Shown: positions 33,722 to 44,008, counted from the first letter of the stretch. The stretch: 64,000 nt of DNA from Candidatus Binatia bacterium (GCA_022820725.1 JAJEFA010000015.1:1-64000); one strand, 5' to 3'. A program made the numbers and translations. Notes: generated from the letters alone by a model not told the origin.

Positions 33722-35254
33722 TTACGCCGGCGGCGGAGTGGGGGCGGCAAATACGTTTTTCTCGAATGCATCTGCGGCTCGTAAGACGGTGGCGTCATCC
33801 CCGTGCCGGCCGACCAGCATCATACCCACTGGTAAGCCTTCCGAGACCGCACAGGGAGCCGTCAGCGCGGGATGGCCGGTCACGTCAAACGGACAGGTAT
33901 TATGCAGCATTTCGAGCGCACGCTGCACGTACTCTTCGCGACTGGCGTCGGGTCCAGGAATTTCAGTGGCTTTCATCGGTAGGGTGGGCATGAGCAGTAG
34001 ATCATGCTCTTGCAGGGCGGCATCGTAGGCTGCTCCCAGAGCACGGGCCATGTTCTGGGCCTTGGCATAATAGTGACCGTGATAGTGCTCCTGCATATAG
34101 CGACCGAGCAGGATGACCATTTTGACGGTTTCCGACAGGTCGTTTGGGCGGGTGAGTCGCCCGCGCGCCGCGGCGTCGAGCAGGCTGGTGGTATAATGCC
34201 CCTTCCAATTTGTCCCCATACCACCCCCCTCAACCATCAGCAGGGTCGGACCTTCGGTGGCAATGCTGTTCCAGACATGCCGGCCATCGCGGTGCCAGGG
34301 CAGGGACACCGTTGTGACCGCAGCCCCGAGTTTCTCAAATGCCCGGGCCGCCTCCCGGACACTGTCGTCGACGTCCGGTTCTGATACGTCCCAGCCAAAG
34401 CCTTCTTCGACAACGCCAATCCGCAGCCCGTTGATATCTCCGCTGAGGGCCTGGGTGTAGGCCTGGCCCTGGAGCCCGGCCTGCTGGCGTGGGTCCAGTC
34501 CATCCGGGCCGGCCAACACCTCAAGCAGCAGGGCCGCATCGTGCACGCTGCGCGTCATCGGTCCGGTATGATCAAGCGTAATTTCAATCGGCATAATGCC
34601 GGTATACGGAACCAGGCCGTAGGTCGGTTTATGCCCATAGATGCCGCACCACGAGGCCGGCATGCGAATCGAGCCGCCCTGGTCGCCGCCAATCGCCATA
34701 TCGACCACGCCCGCCGCGACCAGTGCCCCGCTGCCGCACGAAGAGCCGCCCGTTGTGCGGCTGTGGTTGTGCGGGTTGAGCACCGGACCGGTGGCATTGG
34801 TATGGCTGCCGCCGGAGAAGCACAGATTCTCACACACCGCTTTGCCCACAATATGTCCGCCAGCATCAAGAATGCGCGTCACAATGGTGGCGTCGATTTC
34901 CGGGGTATAACCTTCGAGAATATTACTGCCGTTCATCATGGGGACGCCAGCGACACAGACGTTGTCCTTGATGGCCAGGGTTTTTCCCGCCAGCGGTCCT
35001 GAGGATGCGCCTTTAATATCCGTTCGCCAGTACCAGGCCCCGAGAGGATTGTCTTCCGGCTGGGGCCGATAGCCCGGTGTCCGCGGATAGGAGACCGGTA
35101 GGCTTGGCTCGGTGAGTTCATCCAGTCGGGCGTAGGATTCCAGAACCCCGCCCATGAGCCCCTGAAACGATTCCAGGTCGTCATCGGTCAGTTCCAGGCC
35201 GTAGCCAGCCGCAATATCGGCGAGGTCATCAATGGTCGGGTGGGTGACTGCCAT
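33722..35254 (-). CDS. Amidase (amidase signature family)
   Basis: This 510-residue enzyme of the Ser-cisSer-Lys class hydrolyses amides. The triad is visible: Lys96 (LAIKDNV), cis-Ser171 in GGSSCGSG and nucleophile Ser195 in GGDQGGSIRMPAS. An extended N-terminus (residues 1-75) precedes the core as in many nitrile or acylamide amidases. The substrate is not clear. It ends 10 nt upstream of the MOSC gene. Confidence 0.9.
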   Translation of the reverse strand: MAVTHPTIDDLADIAAGYGLELTDDDLESFQGLMGGVLESYARLDELTEPSLPVSYPRTPGYRPQPEDNPLGAWYWRTDIKGASSGPLAGKTLAIKDNVCVAGVPMMNGSNILEGYTPEIDATIVTRILDAGGHIVGKAVCENLCFSGGSHTNATGPVLNPHNHSRTTGGSSCGSGALVAAGVVDMAIGGDQGGSIRMPASWCGIYGHKPTYGLVPYTGIMPIEITLDHTGPMTRSVHDAALLLEVLAGPDGLDPRQQAGLQGQAYTQALSGDINGLRIGVVEEGFGWDVSEPDVDDSVREAARAFEKLGAAVTTVSLPWHRDGRHVWNSIATEGPTLLMVEGGGMGTNWKGHYTTSLLDAAARGRLTRPNDLSETVKMVILLGRYMQEHYHGHYYAKAQNMARALGAAYDAALQEHDLLLMPTLPMKATEIPGPDASREEYVQRALEMLHNTCPFDVTGHPALTAPCAVSEGLPVGMMLVGRHGDDATVLRAADAFEKNVFAAPTPPPA

Positions 35255-35416
35255 AGTGAGGTCTCCTTATCTCTACTTGGTTTCGATATCTCCCTCCATA
35301 GCATAGGGTCTACAGCCTGGAGAAGATGGAGCGGTGTTCTCGTTCCGGTCCAGCGTGCTATGTAAGATGACACGAGGTAGGAAAAACTGCCTGAGAACGG
35401 TTCCGGTCCACAGCGT

Positions 35417-35865
35417 ATGGCAGCTTTTATTCTTGATATTGGAGACCATGTGGCTCTCCGTGAAGGATCTATTCTGGATTTAGGAGGAGGGTTTCGGGTT
35501 GAGGGGCCGGACGCGGGCGAGGTGATTGACATCTCGGTTGGGATGGACGTGGTCGCCGTTCAGTGGAGGCGGGCCCAGTTCCGTGGCTGGTATGATGTTG
35601 AAACGCTGTCGCGCCTAGTCAGCGTTGATACGTCTACAGGAGCGTTATTGCGCCTGTCCCAAGCTGAGATGCTGCGTTTTGCCTCAATTCAGGACTTGCT
35701 CACGCGGTTAGGATTTGAGGAAGATCAGGAACACGCCTGTCTGCGGCAGGCCCAGCACGGCCATATGGTTGAATTTGACCGCATGGCGGGCCAATCGGTT
35801 CCCAGCTTTGTCTCCCAAGGAATCCGGGAGGGCTGGCTGCGTTCATATCTGCAAGAGGAGAAAAG

Positions 35866-35884
<19 letters not shown>
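35417..35884 (+). CDS. Hypothetical protein whose 3' end overlaps an antisense tRNA gene
   Basis: I do not recognise this 155-residue protein. It is beta-rich at the start (MAAFILDIGDHVALREG, ILDLGGGFRVEG) and helical later (LSQAEMLRFASIQDLLTRLGFEE). No signal or membrane segment is seen. The ATG at 35417 lacks a clear ribosome site. The last six codons run through the 3' end of a tRNA-Ala gene on the other strand, which is unusual and lowers confidence in the exact C-terminus. Confidence 0.5.
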
Positions 35885-35938
<54 letters not shown>

Positions 35939-35956
35939 AAATGATGACAACGACTG

Positions 35957-35979
35957 GCGTGCACGGCTGTGCACCGCCC
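35957..35979 (-). repeat. Hairpin just upstream of tRNA-Ala
   Basis: A roughly 9-bp inverted repeat (GGCGTGCAC with GTGCACCGCC, one bulge) lies about 20 nt 5' of the tRNA on its strand. It might be part of a precursor structure or belong to the leader; no terminator T-run follows. Confidence 0.35.
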
Positions 35980-36047
35980 AACGCTAGCAGCCCCACCGGT
36001 TTTTGCAAGCAGGCTTATTATCAGGCCGGTGTCTCAATTAAAAATTC

Positions 36048-36353
36048 CTAGCGCGAAGTCTGTTTGCAAACCAAAACACTATCGGGAATTTCTTTGAACA
36101 ACTTCTCGCAGTTCAGACCGCATTCGTAATCGGCATTTATCCATCCCTCGGACGCGATCACGCCCGTTGCCGCGTCGCGGCATTCCTGCAAGGAGGAATA
36201 TACGCCGATCATTCGACTAACGCTAAGCTTATCCTTGCTTGGGTAGACATGGCCTGTCCAAGTATCTTCCGTGACGCATGCTGTCACGAGTACGGCCAAT
36301 CCGACAAGAGGGACGCAGGGGAAGGCTCTCTTCAGCAAAGGGTCCGTTGTCAT
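36048..36353 (-). CDS. Small lipoprotein
   Basis: This 101-residue protein has a lipoprotein signal (CVPLVGLAVLVTAC, lipobox VTAC) and a small cysteine-containing domain (SLQECRDAATGVI, ADYECGLNCEKLF, VCKQTSR) that could hold disulfides. I do not recognise the family. The ATG at 36353 (MTTDPLLKR) gives the correct signal; the longer reading overlaps the TonB-like gene. It lies 10 nt after that gene, so co-transcription is likely. Confidence 0.65.
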   Translation of the reverse strand: MTTDPLLKRAFPCVPLVGLAVLVTACVTEDTWTGHVYPSKDKLSVSRMIGVYSSLQECRDAATGVIASEGWINADYECGLNCEKLFKEIPDSVLVCKQTSR

Positions 36354-36363
36354 AGGCCCAGAG

Positions 36364-37572
36364 TCAGACCAGCCCGACTTCCAGGTAGGTGAGTATCCCG
36401 CGTAGACCGGTGGCATCGAAGCGGGCGTTGATGCGAGAGCGAAAAATAAAGTGGTAAAACCCGTCTTCGGATCTGGCCTCCGGCGGCGGATTTTCGTCCC
36501 ACGCCCCCTGCTGGCAGGCGTCCAACAGGCTCTCGTCAACCGCATAACTTCCAGAGCGCGTATGCAGGGTTACGCCGCGCAGCACGCCCTTGTCGTCCAG
36601 CTTGGCCTGGAGCTGAACATAGCCGCGGGCGGCCACCACGTCGTCCACCTGAAGATTGCGTCGCTGTCGAATCAGAAGATGCTGAAACACGCGCTGGGCC
36701 ACCCGTCGGACAAACGGCGCAAAACGACTCGCTTTGGTATTGAGAAAAGTGAGCCCACCTTTACGGACATCGGGCAGATAGTCGAGGGTCCCGCGCGGTC
36801 CGGGCATGGTCAGGAAATTTTCGCGGGCCGGGGGTGGGGCCATGGCCAGGAGCTCATTGCCAGAGGGTGGAGTGCGCTGGGCTTCTTCCTCATCTTCCGC
36901 ATCGCCGTCTGTTGACAGCCAGCCTTTTGCCAGGACGTCATCCGGTCGGGCAAAGAGTTGGGGCTTGGCTTTCCGTGCTTTGGGATCACCTTGCAGCGGC
37001 GAGCGCTTGTGTTTGGTGTCCTTCAGCGCTTGGTCCAACGGATTGTCAACTGGCGGTTTCCGACTGCGTCCTGGCGTATTGAGAGCGAGCTGGGTCGGCT
37101 CTTGCTGCGGGACTTTGTCGGCCTTATCCGGCGTCGGTTGTTTCTTTTCTTCAGGCGGCTTGGTCATCGGTGTCCCGACTGCGACTGTCTGCTCTTTGAC
37201 CGCAGTATTCCGGTCGCTGAGAAAACGGGTCTCGTCCGGAATTTGATCATTGACCTCATCTGGCACGCTGACGATCTGTTGCTCCGGCACCGCCGGAGGT
37301 GGCTGCTGCTCCTCCTTAGGCTGCTCTTCAACTGACTCCGGTTCCTGGACTGGAGGGGGCACCTGTGCGACTTGGGGTGGGGTAAGCGCTTCCGGAGGCA
37401 ATAACTCAACGGCTGTCAATTGTTCTTCCGGCGGCGCTTCGGCGCGTTTGAATTGGGGCCATAACAGGAGCAGGATCAGATGCAGGAGGAGGGAGAACAG
37501 GAGGAAGAGCACGAGCGGGTCACGCTGTGCGGGAGGGGATGGTGTGAGGACTGCGGCCGACATTTGAGGCAT
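36364..37572 (-). CDS. TonB-family energy transducer-like protein
   Basis: This 402-residue protein has the TonB plan: a short cytoplasmic start, one membrane helix (LVLFLLFSLLLHLILLLLW), a long Pro/Glu-rich periplasmic spacer (PPPVQEPESVEEQPKEEQ) and a C-terminal domain (YVQLQAKLDDKGVLRGVTL, then GSYAVDESLLDACQQGAW) resembling TonB_C. It would energise outer-membrane receptors such as the B12 receptor, though a tolA-like role is also possible. No exbB or exbD lies nearby. Start ATG 37572 or 37563 cannot be separated. Confidence 0.75.
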   Translation of the reverse strand: MPQMSAAVLTPSPPAQRDPLVLFLLFSLLLHLILLLLWPQFKRAEAPPEEQLTAVELLPPEALTPPQVAQVPPPVQEPESVEEQPKEEQQPPPAVPEQQIVSVPDEVNDQIPDETRFLSDRNTAVKEQTVAVGTPMTKPPEEKKQPTPDKADKVPQQEPTQLALNTPGRSRKPPVDNPLDQALKDTKHKRSPLQGDPKARKAKPQLFARPDDVLAKGWLSTDGDAEDEEEAQRTPPSGNELLAMAPPPARENFLTMPGPRGTLDYLPDVRKGGLTFLNTKASRFAPFVRRVAQRVFQHLLIRQRRNLQVDDVVAARGYVQLQAKLDDKGVLRGVTLHTRSGSYAVDESLLDACQQGAWDENPPPEARSEDGFYHFIFRSRINARFDATGLRGILTYLEVGLV

Positions 37573-37614
37573 TCTAGCTGTCTCGAACACGGGCCGCAAG
37601 GAAACGCGTATGCC

Positions 37615-37643
37615 TTGCCCGGCGACGTAGGCCGGCTTATAGT
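37615..37643 (+). promoter_or_regulatory. Putative promoter of tatA with very short leader
   Basis: TTGCCC (37615-37620), a 17-nt spacer and TATAGT (37638-37643) form a good sigma70-like promoter. The -10 ends only 9 nt before the tatA ATG, so the transcript would have almost no leader. Confidence 0.45.
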
Positions 37644-37652
37644 GGGGACACC

Positions 37653-37850
37653 ATGTTTGGTCTCGGCGTTGGCGAACTTGTGATTATTCTCGTTATTGTC
37701 CTCATCATCTTTGGGGCAGGGAAATTGCCGGAGATCGGTGAGGGACTTGGCAAGGGTATACGCAGCTTTCGAAAAGCCGTGAAATCTCCTGACGAGATAG
37801 ACGTCACGCCCGAGCAGGGATCAGGCAAAGGCCCTGACGAACCGTCTTAG
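37653..37850 (+). CDS. tatA: Sec-independent protein translocase TatA
   Basis: This 65-residue protein matches TatA/E: a single N-terminal membrane helix ([20 protein letters not shown]), the conserved [23 protein letters not shown] amphipathic helix in pieces ([16 protein letters not shown]), and a polar tail. It forms the pore-forming ring for folded twin-arginine substrates. It is divergent from the TonB-like gene. tatB and tatC are not in the window. Confidence 0.93.
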   Translation: MFGLGVGELVIILVIVLIIFGAGKLPEIGEGLGKGIRSFRKAVKSPDEIDVTPEQGSGKGPDEPS

Positions 37851-38917
37851 GAAGGCTGCCCGAATTGGGCCGCGACGATACGACTGCTGAATTCGACGAC
37901 CCGGTCGGGCGGATCGGTAAAAGCAATCAGAAAATCGACTCCTTCTCCTGCCGCGACCCAAAACTGCTTGGGCGGCATGAGACCCTGCAAGATATGCACC
38001 TGTCGGCGGGTGAGACTTTCGAGCACTTCTGGTGCGGCCTCAGTTCCGCAGAAGATGAGCCGCTGGCCGAGCACCTGACCGCTGTCGCCGAGCAGCGTCC
38101 CCTCAATTTGAATACGCTGTGCGGGTGCCGTGGCTTGGTTCTCCGCCCGGCCTGCAATAGCAAAGATCCGGTGCCCGTCTTTTGTGTGCCAGAAGCCTCC
38201 CCGCATTCTTGTGAGGGCAATATGTCGCGCGGATGGGCGTTCAGCGTCGAGTAAGGAGCCGAGCACCGGGAGGTGGGAGAGTACGGCCGCCGTCTGCTCT
38301 ATGTAGGAGGAGGCGATGAAGGTCAAGCCGGCATAGCCGGCGACGATCAGGCCGAGGAGCAAGATGAGTAACCGGGATGAAAGAACCGTCCCGTGTGAGG
38401 TCGGAGTGGGATGGGGCAGCCGCTCAACCCGGTCTCCGGCAGGGTGGTCTTCGTTGGAGAAAGCGGCTGTGGCTGACGCAAGAGTATCAGGCGCTCGCGG
38501 CGCAGCCGGGGTGAACTGAGCTGGTGCGAGGTGGGCCGTTCTCGGTTTTGCCGACCTTCCGGAGTCGGTGGTATCTGCGGCTTCCAATTCTCCACTCGGG
38601 GCCAAGTCAGGGGCTAGGCTATCCGACCAGTCTTGATCTGTGGGTAAATCAGAAGCGGACAGTTGTGTCGAAAGAGTGTCGGAAGAGGAGAAGTCGCCGG
38701 AAGATGTAAAGGCGGGGTCGTCGGCAGGAGCCTCGGATGATGTGACTTCCGGATCAACGTCTTGTTCCGGAAGGTGGTCTATTTGGACAAGAGGCGGGGC
38801 AAATTGGAAAACATGTCCGCAGTCTGGCCGCGAACATTCAAAAAACGTTGTCTCATCAACCACTCCTGCCACGTCGGTCCGATAACGAGTATGGCAGGAA
38901 GGGCATTCCACAATCAC
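37847..38917 (-). CDS. Zinc-ribbon, DUF3426-like membrane protein
   Basis: This 356-residue protein opens with an MJ0042-type zinc finger ([11 protein letters not shown] and [12 protein letters not shown]), continues with a long acidic Ser/Asp-rich linker, has one membrane helix ([16 protein letters not shown]) and ends in a DUF3426-like domain ([21 protein letters not shown]). This plan is common beside prmA or housekeeping genes; function is unknown. The GTG at 38917 has AGGAGG 6 nt upstream. It overlaps the end of tatA by 4 nt on the other strand. Confidence 0.75.
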   Translation of the reverse strand: MIVECPSCHTRYRTDVAGVVDETTFFECSRPDCGHVFQFAPPLVQIDHLPEQDVDPEVTSSEAPADDPAFTSSGDFSSSDTLSTQLSASDLPTDQDWSDSLAPDLAPSGELEAADTTDSGRSAKPRTAHLAPAQFTPAAPRAPDTLASATAAFSNEDHPAGDRVERLPHPTPTSHGTVLSSRLLILLLGLIVAGYAGLTFIASSYIEQTAAVLSHLPVLGSLLDAERPSARHIALTRMRGGFWHTKDGHRIFAIAGRAENQATAPAQRIQIEGTLLGDSGQVLGQRLIFCGTEAAPEVLESLTRRQVHILQGLMPPKQFWVAAGEGVDFLIAFTDPPDRVVEFSSRIVAAQFGQPS

Positions 38918-39043
38918 GCGCCACCTCCTACGAGCCACTGCGATTGTATGCCCAGGTGGAGAAAAATCAACTGCGTTGACGGCCAGTTGGAGAAGAAACT
39001 ATAATAAGAATACGATGAGGGAGCGGGTAAAGAGGAGCGGTCT

Positions 39044-39868
39044 TTGATCATTCTTGCCACACTACGCATGGCATTCATCGTCCTGCATACCGTGTTCTGG
39101 GGTGGCCCAGTCTACTTCCTCTCTTTTTTCGATCCGTACGCCGAGCGTGCGGCCCGTCTCATCCGGTTCTGGGCAAAAGGCAATCTGTGGGCGTGCGGCG
39201 TGTCTGTCCGTGTACAGGGGCTGGATCGGCTCAATCCTCACTCGGCCTATCTTTTTATGTCTAACCATCAGAGCCAGTTTGACATCTTGGCTCTGATGGT
39301 TGCACTCGAAGATTTCCCCTTGCGTTGGGTGGCAAAGCACGAGCTGCGTAAAGTGCCTATTTTGGGTGCGTGCATGTATCGCACCCATCAAATATTAGTC
39401 GACCGGGGAAGCCGGACCCAGGCCGTTGCTACCTTGCGTAGAGTCAAGGAGCTTCTTGGTGCTCATATCTCCGTCCTGTTTTTCCCTGAGGGGACACGGG
39501 GAGAGAACGGTCGTCTCTTGCCGTTTAAGCCCGGTGGTTTTATGGCTGCGGTGGAAGCGGGTGTGCCGGTCGTCCCTATCACGATTAACGGTAGTCGGTT
39601 GATTCTCCCCCCTGGAGACTGGAAAGTCCGCTCTGGAGAAATTGAGATTCTCTTTGGGACACCGATTCCCATTCTCCGAGACGGCACCAGAAAGGCGGCC
39701 CGTAGCGCCCTGCTGACGCAGGTTGAGGCGGCGATTGCCGCTCAGTTGAAAACCGTCGAGTCTCCGCCGATGTCTGCCGAGCCTACGTCACCTCCGTCGC
39801 AAGTCGGACACCCGGAACGCCGGCGTGAACAAGACGACCGTGAGACCGAATATAGGGCCACGCCATGA
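39044..39868 (+). CDS. plsC: 1-acyl-sn-glycerol-3-phosphate acyltransferase
   Basis: This 274-residue protein has the two acyltransferase signatures, NHQSQFD (HX4D-type) and FPEGTRGENGRL, and a late VPVVPITINGS. The N-terminus has one membrane helix. It makes phosphatidic acid in the inner membrane. The C-terminal 45 residues are polar and not conserved. The TTG at 39044, with AAGAGGAG upstream, is the start. It overlaps the ribonuclease J start by 4 nt, so the two are coupled. Confidence 0.88.
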   Translation: MIILATLRMAFIVLHTVFWGGPVYFLSFFDPYAERAARLIRFWAKGNLWACGVSVRVQGLDRLNPHSAYLFMSNHQSQFDILALMVALEDFPLRWVAKHELRKVPILGACMYRTHQILVDRGSRTQAVATLRRVKELLGAHISVLFFPEGTRGENGRLLPFKPGGFMAAVEAGVPVVPITINGSRLILPPGDWKVRSGEIEILFGTPIPILRDGTRKAARSALLTQVEAAIAAQLKTVESPPMSAEPTSPPSQVGHPERRREQDDRETEYRATP

Positions 39869-41532
39869 GTGACGGTCGCCTGCGTATTGTGCCATTGGGC
39901 GGTCTGGGCGAGATTGGGCTTAATCTGATGTTGATTGAGTACTGTCCGGCCAGCTCTGCGGAAACCGTCGCGATCGCCATAGACTGCGGGCTGATGTTTC
40001 CTGAACGGGAGATGTTGGGGATAGATATCGTCATCCCCGACCTGAGCTATCTGCGCGAGCAGCACCATTTGCAGGCTGTGGTGTTGACGCACGGACACGA
40101 GGATCATATTGGCGCTCTACCGCATCTGCTCAAAGAATTTCAGGTGCCGGTCTATGGAACGCCGTTCACCCTTGGCTTAGTGCGCGACAAACTTCAGGAA
40201 CATCACCTTGACGATGAGGTGCAACTGCACGAGTTCCGGCCTCGGGAAGCCTGGGAGATCGGTCCTTTTTGTCTCGAAGGGATTCACGTCACGCACAGTA
40301 TTGTCGATGCCTCGGCCTTAGCTATTACGACGCCTCTCGGGACCATTATTCATACTGGAGATTTTCGTTTCGATCAGACGCCGATAGACGGGCGCCGGTC
40401 CGACTTGAGTCGTTTTGCCGAATGGGGAGAACAAGGAGTACTGCTCTTGATGTCCGACTCGACCAATGTTGAGCGCGCCGGCTCCACCCCGTCCGAACGC
40501 ACGATCACCCGACCGCTTGAGGATATTATTGCCCACGCGCAGGGCAAAGTTCTGGTGGCAACTTTTGCCTCGCATATTCACCGTATACGCCAAGTTGTCG
40601 ATCTATCGGTCAAACAGGGCCGCCAGGTTGGCGTTGTGGGCAAACGGCTGGTGAGCAATATCGGCATTGCTGAGGAGACCGGGCACCTCCCGCTGCCCCA
40701 GGAGGCGCTGATCGATATCGCGAGCGTACCGGACCTCGCCCCGCACACCGTGACCTTGCTCACCACCGGATCCCAAGGCGAGCCTCTGTCGGCCCTGTCT
40801 CAGATTGCGGTCGGAGATCACAAGCGAATACAGCTAGAGGCTAAGGATACCGTTATCCTCTCGTCACGAGTGATTCCGGGCAACGAGCGGACCATTGCGC
40901 GGCTGATCGATCATCTCTCCCGACGGGGAGCCGAAGTGTATTACGAGGCCATTGCCTGCGTGCATGTGTCCGGTCATGCGGCCCAGGACGAATTGCGCTT
41001 GATGCTCAACCTGGTGCGTCCACAATACTTTGTTCCCATACACGGGGAATATCGTTTCCTGGCGCGTCATTGTGAGCTGGCCCGAGAGGTGGGTGTTGAT
41101 CCCAATAATGTCTTTCTGCTCGAAGATGGACAAGTATTAGAGATACAGACACAGGGAGCGTGTCTGAACGGATCGGTTCCCGCCGGCCGGGTGTTTGTTG
41201 ATGGGTTGGCTGGAATCGAAGAAGAAGTCCTGCGTGACCGGCGACACGTGGCTGAGGACGGTCTGGTGGTCGCCATCGTCGGCCTAGAACAACAGACCGG
41301 AGAGCTCTTAAGCGGACCCGATCTGCTCTCGCGTGGCTTTCTGCCGTCAACAAACGGAGACGGCTATGCCGCCGCCAAAGAGGCGGTCCGCACCATGCTC
41401 TATGAGCTACCGGCCGAGTCTCGGACTGATAGCGGGGTCGTGAAGGAGCAGGTCCGGCTGACCTTGCGGCGTTATTTTCGTAAGACACTCGGGCGCCGGC
41501 CTGTGGTCTTGCCGTTTGTCATGGAGATGTAG
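39865..41532 (+). CDS. rnj: Ribonuclease J
   Basis: This 555-residue metallo-beta-lactamase/beta-CASP nuclease carries out 5'-3' exonuclease and endonuclease steps of RNA decay and rRNA maturation. Motifs are LTHGHEDHIGALP, the GTIIHTGDFRFDQTP motif, SDSTNVERAG and ATFASHIHRI, followed by the beta-CASP and the C-terminal domain. It starts with GLGEIGLNLMLIEY. Presence of an RNase J is typical of many non-gammaproteobacterial lineages. Confidence 0.93.
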   Translation: MSDGRLRIVPLGGLGEIGLNLMLIEYCPASSAETVAIAIDCGLMFPEREMLGIDIVIPDLSYLREQHHLQAVVLTHGHEDHIGALPHLLKEFQVPVYGTPFTLGLVRDKLQEHHLDDEVQLHEFRPREAWEIGPFCLEGIHVTHSIVDASALAITTPLGTIIHTGDFRFDQTPIDGRRSDLSRFAEWGEQGVLLLMSDSTNVERAGSTPSERTITRPLEDIIAHAQGKVLVATFASHIHRIRQVVDLSVKQGRQVGVVGKRLVSNIGIAEETGHLPLPQEALIDIASVPDLAPHTVTLLTTGSQGEPLSALSQIAVGDHKRIQLEAKDTVILSSRVIPGNERTIARLIDHLSRRGAEVYYEAIACVHVSGHAAQDELRLMLNLVRPQYFVPIHGEYRFLARHCELAREVGVDPNNVFLLEDGQVLEIQTQGACLNGSVPAGRVFVDGLAGIEEEVLRDRRHVAEDGLVVAIVGLEQQTGELLSGPDLLSRGFLPSTNGDGYAAAKEAVRTMLYELPAESRTDSGVVKEQVRLTLRRYFRKTLGRRPVVLPFVMEM

Positions 41533-41548
41533 ATGTGGGGAGGGTGGA

Positions 41549-44008
41549 ATGGCAGTCAGGAAAAACTTACGCCGGCAGGACAAAGATGCCGAGCAAGAAC
41601 GCTCCGTTTCTCAGGAACGCTCCGCCTTGGGCGAGGGGATTGGTGTGCTGTGCGTGACGCTCACCATCTTTTTGGGGCTCGCCTTTTTTTCGTACCAGCC
41701 TGATGCTGCGGACAGTAATCAGGTCGGCCGGGCCGGATATTTTGTTGCCCACGTTTTATGCCGGGCGTTCGGCCTGACGGCGTATTTAGTCCCGGTCCTC
41801 TTGCTGTACACTATGGCGCTCCGCTTGCGTTGGCTACGGTGCGCCGCCCCATTCGTCCAGGGCGTTTCGTTTGTGGTCTTTACCCTGGCGGCTTCGGCCT
41901 TTCTGGCCCTCTGGTTCGACGGCCGGCCGGTCTTTCAGGCTGGGGGCTGGGCTGGGAGCTTCCTGGCTCTCCATCTGCGTCAGGCCGGGAATCTTGTTGG
42001 TGCCTACTTGCTCCTGTCTCCCGTTTTGCTGGTATCGTTTATGGGCACAACGCAGCTCTCCCTGGTGAAATTGGGGAGTGGGCTGGTTGCAGCCGGCTGC
42101 GTAATCGGGTGGTTCGGCTGGTCCCGACTGCGGACTCTATTAGGGCAGGCTGCGAGTCGGGCCTCAGGCTGGCTCGAACAGATCGCAGCGCGCCGGAGGG
42201 TCCGACGGACAGAGCGACAAGCCCTTCTATCCGAACCGCTCTTCTGTGAAGAGGATGACGCCGAAGTCTATACGCTCAAAAAAGAGTCGCCGCCCCGTCC
42301 GCTGCCAAAGAAGAAAACGCGCCAACCGGTACCTGCATCTGAGCCGCCAGACACCCTTGATGAACTGGAGGAGAGCAAGCCGCCTATTATTATTAGTCGG
42401 CCACCCGTAACGACGGACGAGGACAAGTCCGCTCCCCCGGCACGGCCTCCCAGCCCGACTGGCGGCGCGGACAATAGACCGTATGCCTTACCCACCCTGG
42501 CCCTGCTTGATCCGCCCGTCCGTTTAGCGGTGAAAGTCGATGAAGAGGCGCTGCACGCCAGCTCTCAGATATTGGAAAATAAGCTGAGTGATTTTGGCGT
42601 TTCCGGCAGCGTGGTTGCCGTGCGGCCCGGCCCGGTCATTACGACCTATGAGTTCGAACCGGCGCCGGGGGTCAAGGTCAATCGTGTCGTGTCATTAGCC
42701 GATGATCTGCAAATGGCCTTACGCGCCGTGTCCGTTCGCATCCTGGCCCCCATTCCGGGCAAAGCCGTCGTCGGGATCGAGGTCTCTAATGCCAAGCGCG
42801 AGAAGGTCTGTTTGCGGGAGATCCTAGACAGTAGTGCCTGCCATCAAACTGAGTCGCCCCTGGCCCTGGCCTTAGGTAAGGATACGGTGGGCAATCCCGT
42901 GGTGACGGACCTGGCACGGATGCCCCATCTGCTGGTGGCAGGGGCAACCGGGACCGGTAAGTCCGTCTCCCTCAATGTCATGATTATGAGTATCCTGGCC
43001 AGGGCGACGCCGCGCGACGTGCGCTTTATTATGATTGATCCGAAAATGCTGGAGCTCTCCCTATACGAGGGCCTGCCGCACCAACTGTCGCATGTCATTA
43101 CCAATCCCAAGGAGGCTGGTGTCGCCCTGCAGGAAGTCGTGCGGCGCATGGAGTACCGCTATAAGCTGCTCAAGGATAAAGGCGTGCGGAATATCGGGGC
43201 CTACAACCGCGCCCTCGAAACCGGGGAAACGGATACCAGTGGGATTATCAAGCTGACAGAGGTTGTCCATGACGATGAGGACGAGCCGACTGCCGCGCAG
43301 CCGCAGTCTAAGGCCCAACTTGAACTCAACCATCAACGCTTACCCTATTTGATTGTCCTGGTGGATGAACTCGCCGATCTGATGCTGACGGTCGGTCGGG
43401 AAATCGAGGAGCCGATTACCCGGCTGGCCCAGATGGGGCGAGCGGCCGGGATTCATCTGATTCTGGCAACCCAGCGACCATCTGTGGATGTGATCACGGG
43501 ATTGATTAAAGCGAACTTTCCAGCCCGTGTTTCCTTTCAGGTCTCCTCTCGTACCGACTCTCGGACGATCCTAGACGCCATTGGTGCCGAGCGTCTATTG
43601 GGCGATGGCGATATGCTGTTCCTCCCGCCGGGAAGCGCCAAACCCAAGCGTATCCATGGTGCCTTTGTCTCAGAACCCGAGATCAGAAAGTTCGCTGCGA
43701 CGATTAAGAAGCAGGGCAAGCCGGTTTTCGATGAGGAGTTGGTCGCTGCGCTCGAATCGGCGCAAACGCAGAAGGGGGCCGGCCCGCACGAAGAAGAGGA
43801 TTATGACGAGATGTACGAGCAGGCACGGGACTTGGTGATAGAAAGTCGTCAGGCCTCCATCTCCTGGCTGCAACGTCGCTTACGCGTCGGCTATAACCGG
43901 GCGGCGCGTATGATTGAACGCATGGAGCGCGAAGGTCTTATCGCACCCGCCGGCGAAGTCGGGAAGCCGCGTGAGGTTTTGGTACAGGCCCAGGCCGAGG
44001 CCGAGTAG
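41549..44008 (+). CDS. ftsK: DNA translocase FtsK/SpoIIIE
   Basis: This 819-residue protein pumps chromosomal DNA at the septum. It has four N-terminal membrane helices (from about residue 30 to 200), a polar, Lys/Pro-rich linker, the motor with Walker A GATGTGKSVSLN and Walker B LIVLVDELADLM, and a C-terminal winged-helix gamma domain (ASISWLQRRLRVGYNRAARMIE). The linker is shorter than in E. coli. The ATG at 41549 has GGGGAGGG upstream; an earlier in-frame start overlaps rnj. Confidence 0.93.
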   Translation: MAVRKNLRRQDKDAEQERSVSQERSALGEGIGVLCVTLTIFLGLAFFSYQPDAADSNQVGRAGYFVAHVLCRAFGLTAYLVPVLLLYTMALRLRWLRCAAPFVQGVSFVVFTLAASAFLALWFDGRPVFQAGGWAGSFLALHLRQAGNLVGAYLLLSPVLLVSFMGTTQLSLVKLGSGLVAAGCVIGWFGWSRLRTLLGQAASRASGWLEQIAARRRVRRTERQALLSEPLFCEEDDAEVYTLKKESPPRPLPKKKTRQPVPASEPPDTLDELEESKPPIIISRPPVTTDEDKSAPPARPPSPTGGADNRPYALPTLALLDPPVRLAVKVDEEALHASSQILENKLSDFGVSGSVVAVRPGPVITTYEFEPAPGVKVNRVVSLADDLQMALRAVSVRILAPIPGKAVVGIEVSNAKREKVCLREILDSSACHQTESPLALALGKDTVGNPVVTDLARMPHLLVAGATGTGKSVSLNVMIMSILARATPRDVRFIMIDPKMLELSLYEGLPHQLSHVITNPKEAGVALQEVVRRMEYRYKLLKDKGVRNIGAYNRALETGETDTSGIIKLTEVVHDDEDEPTAAQPQSKAQLELNHQRLPYLIVLVDELADLMLTVGREIEEPITRLAQMGRAAGIHLILATQRPSVDVITGLIKANFPARVSFQVSSRTDSRTILDAIGAERLLGDGDMLFLPPGSAKPKRIHGAFVSEPEIRKFAATIKKQGKPVFDEELVAALESAQTQKGAGPHEEEDYDEMYEQARDLVIESRQASISWLQRRLRVGYNRAARMIERMEREGLIAPAGEVGKPREVLVQAQAEAE

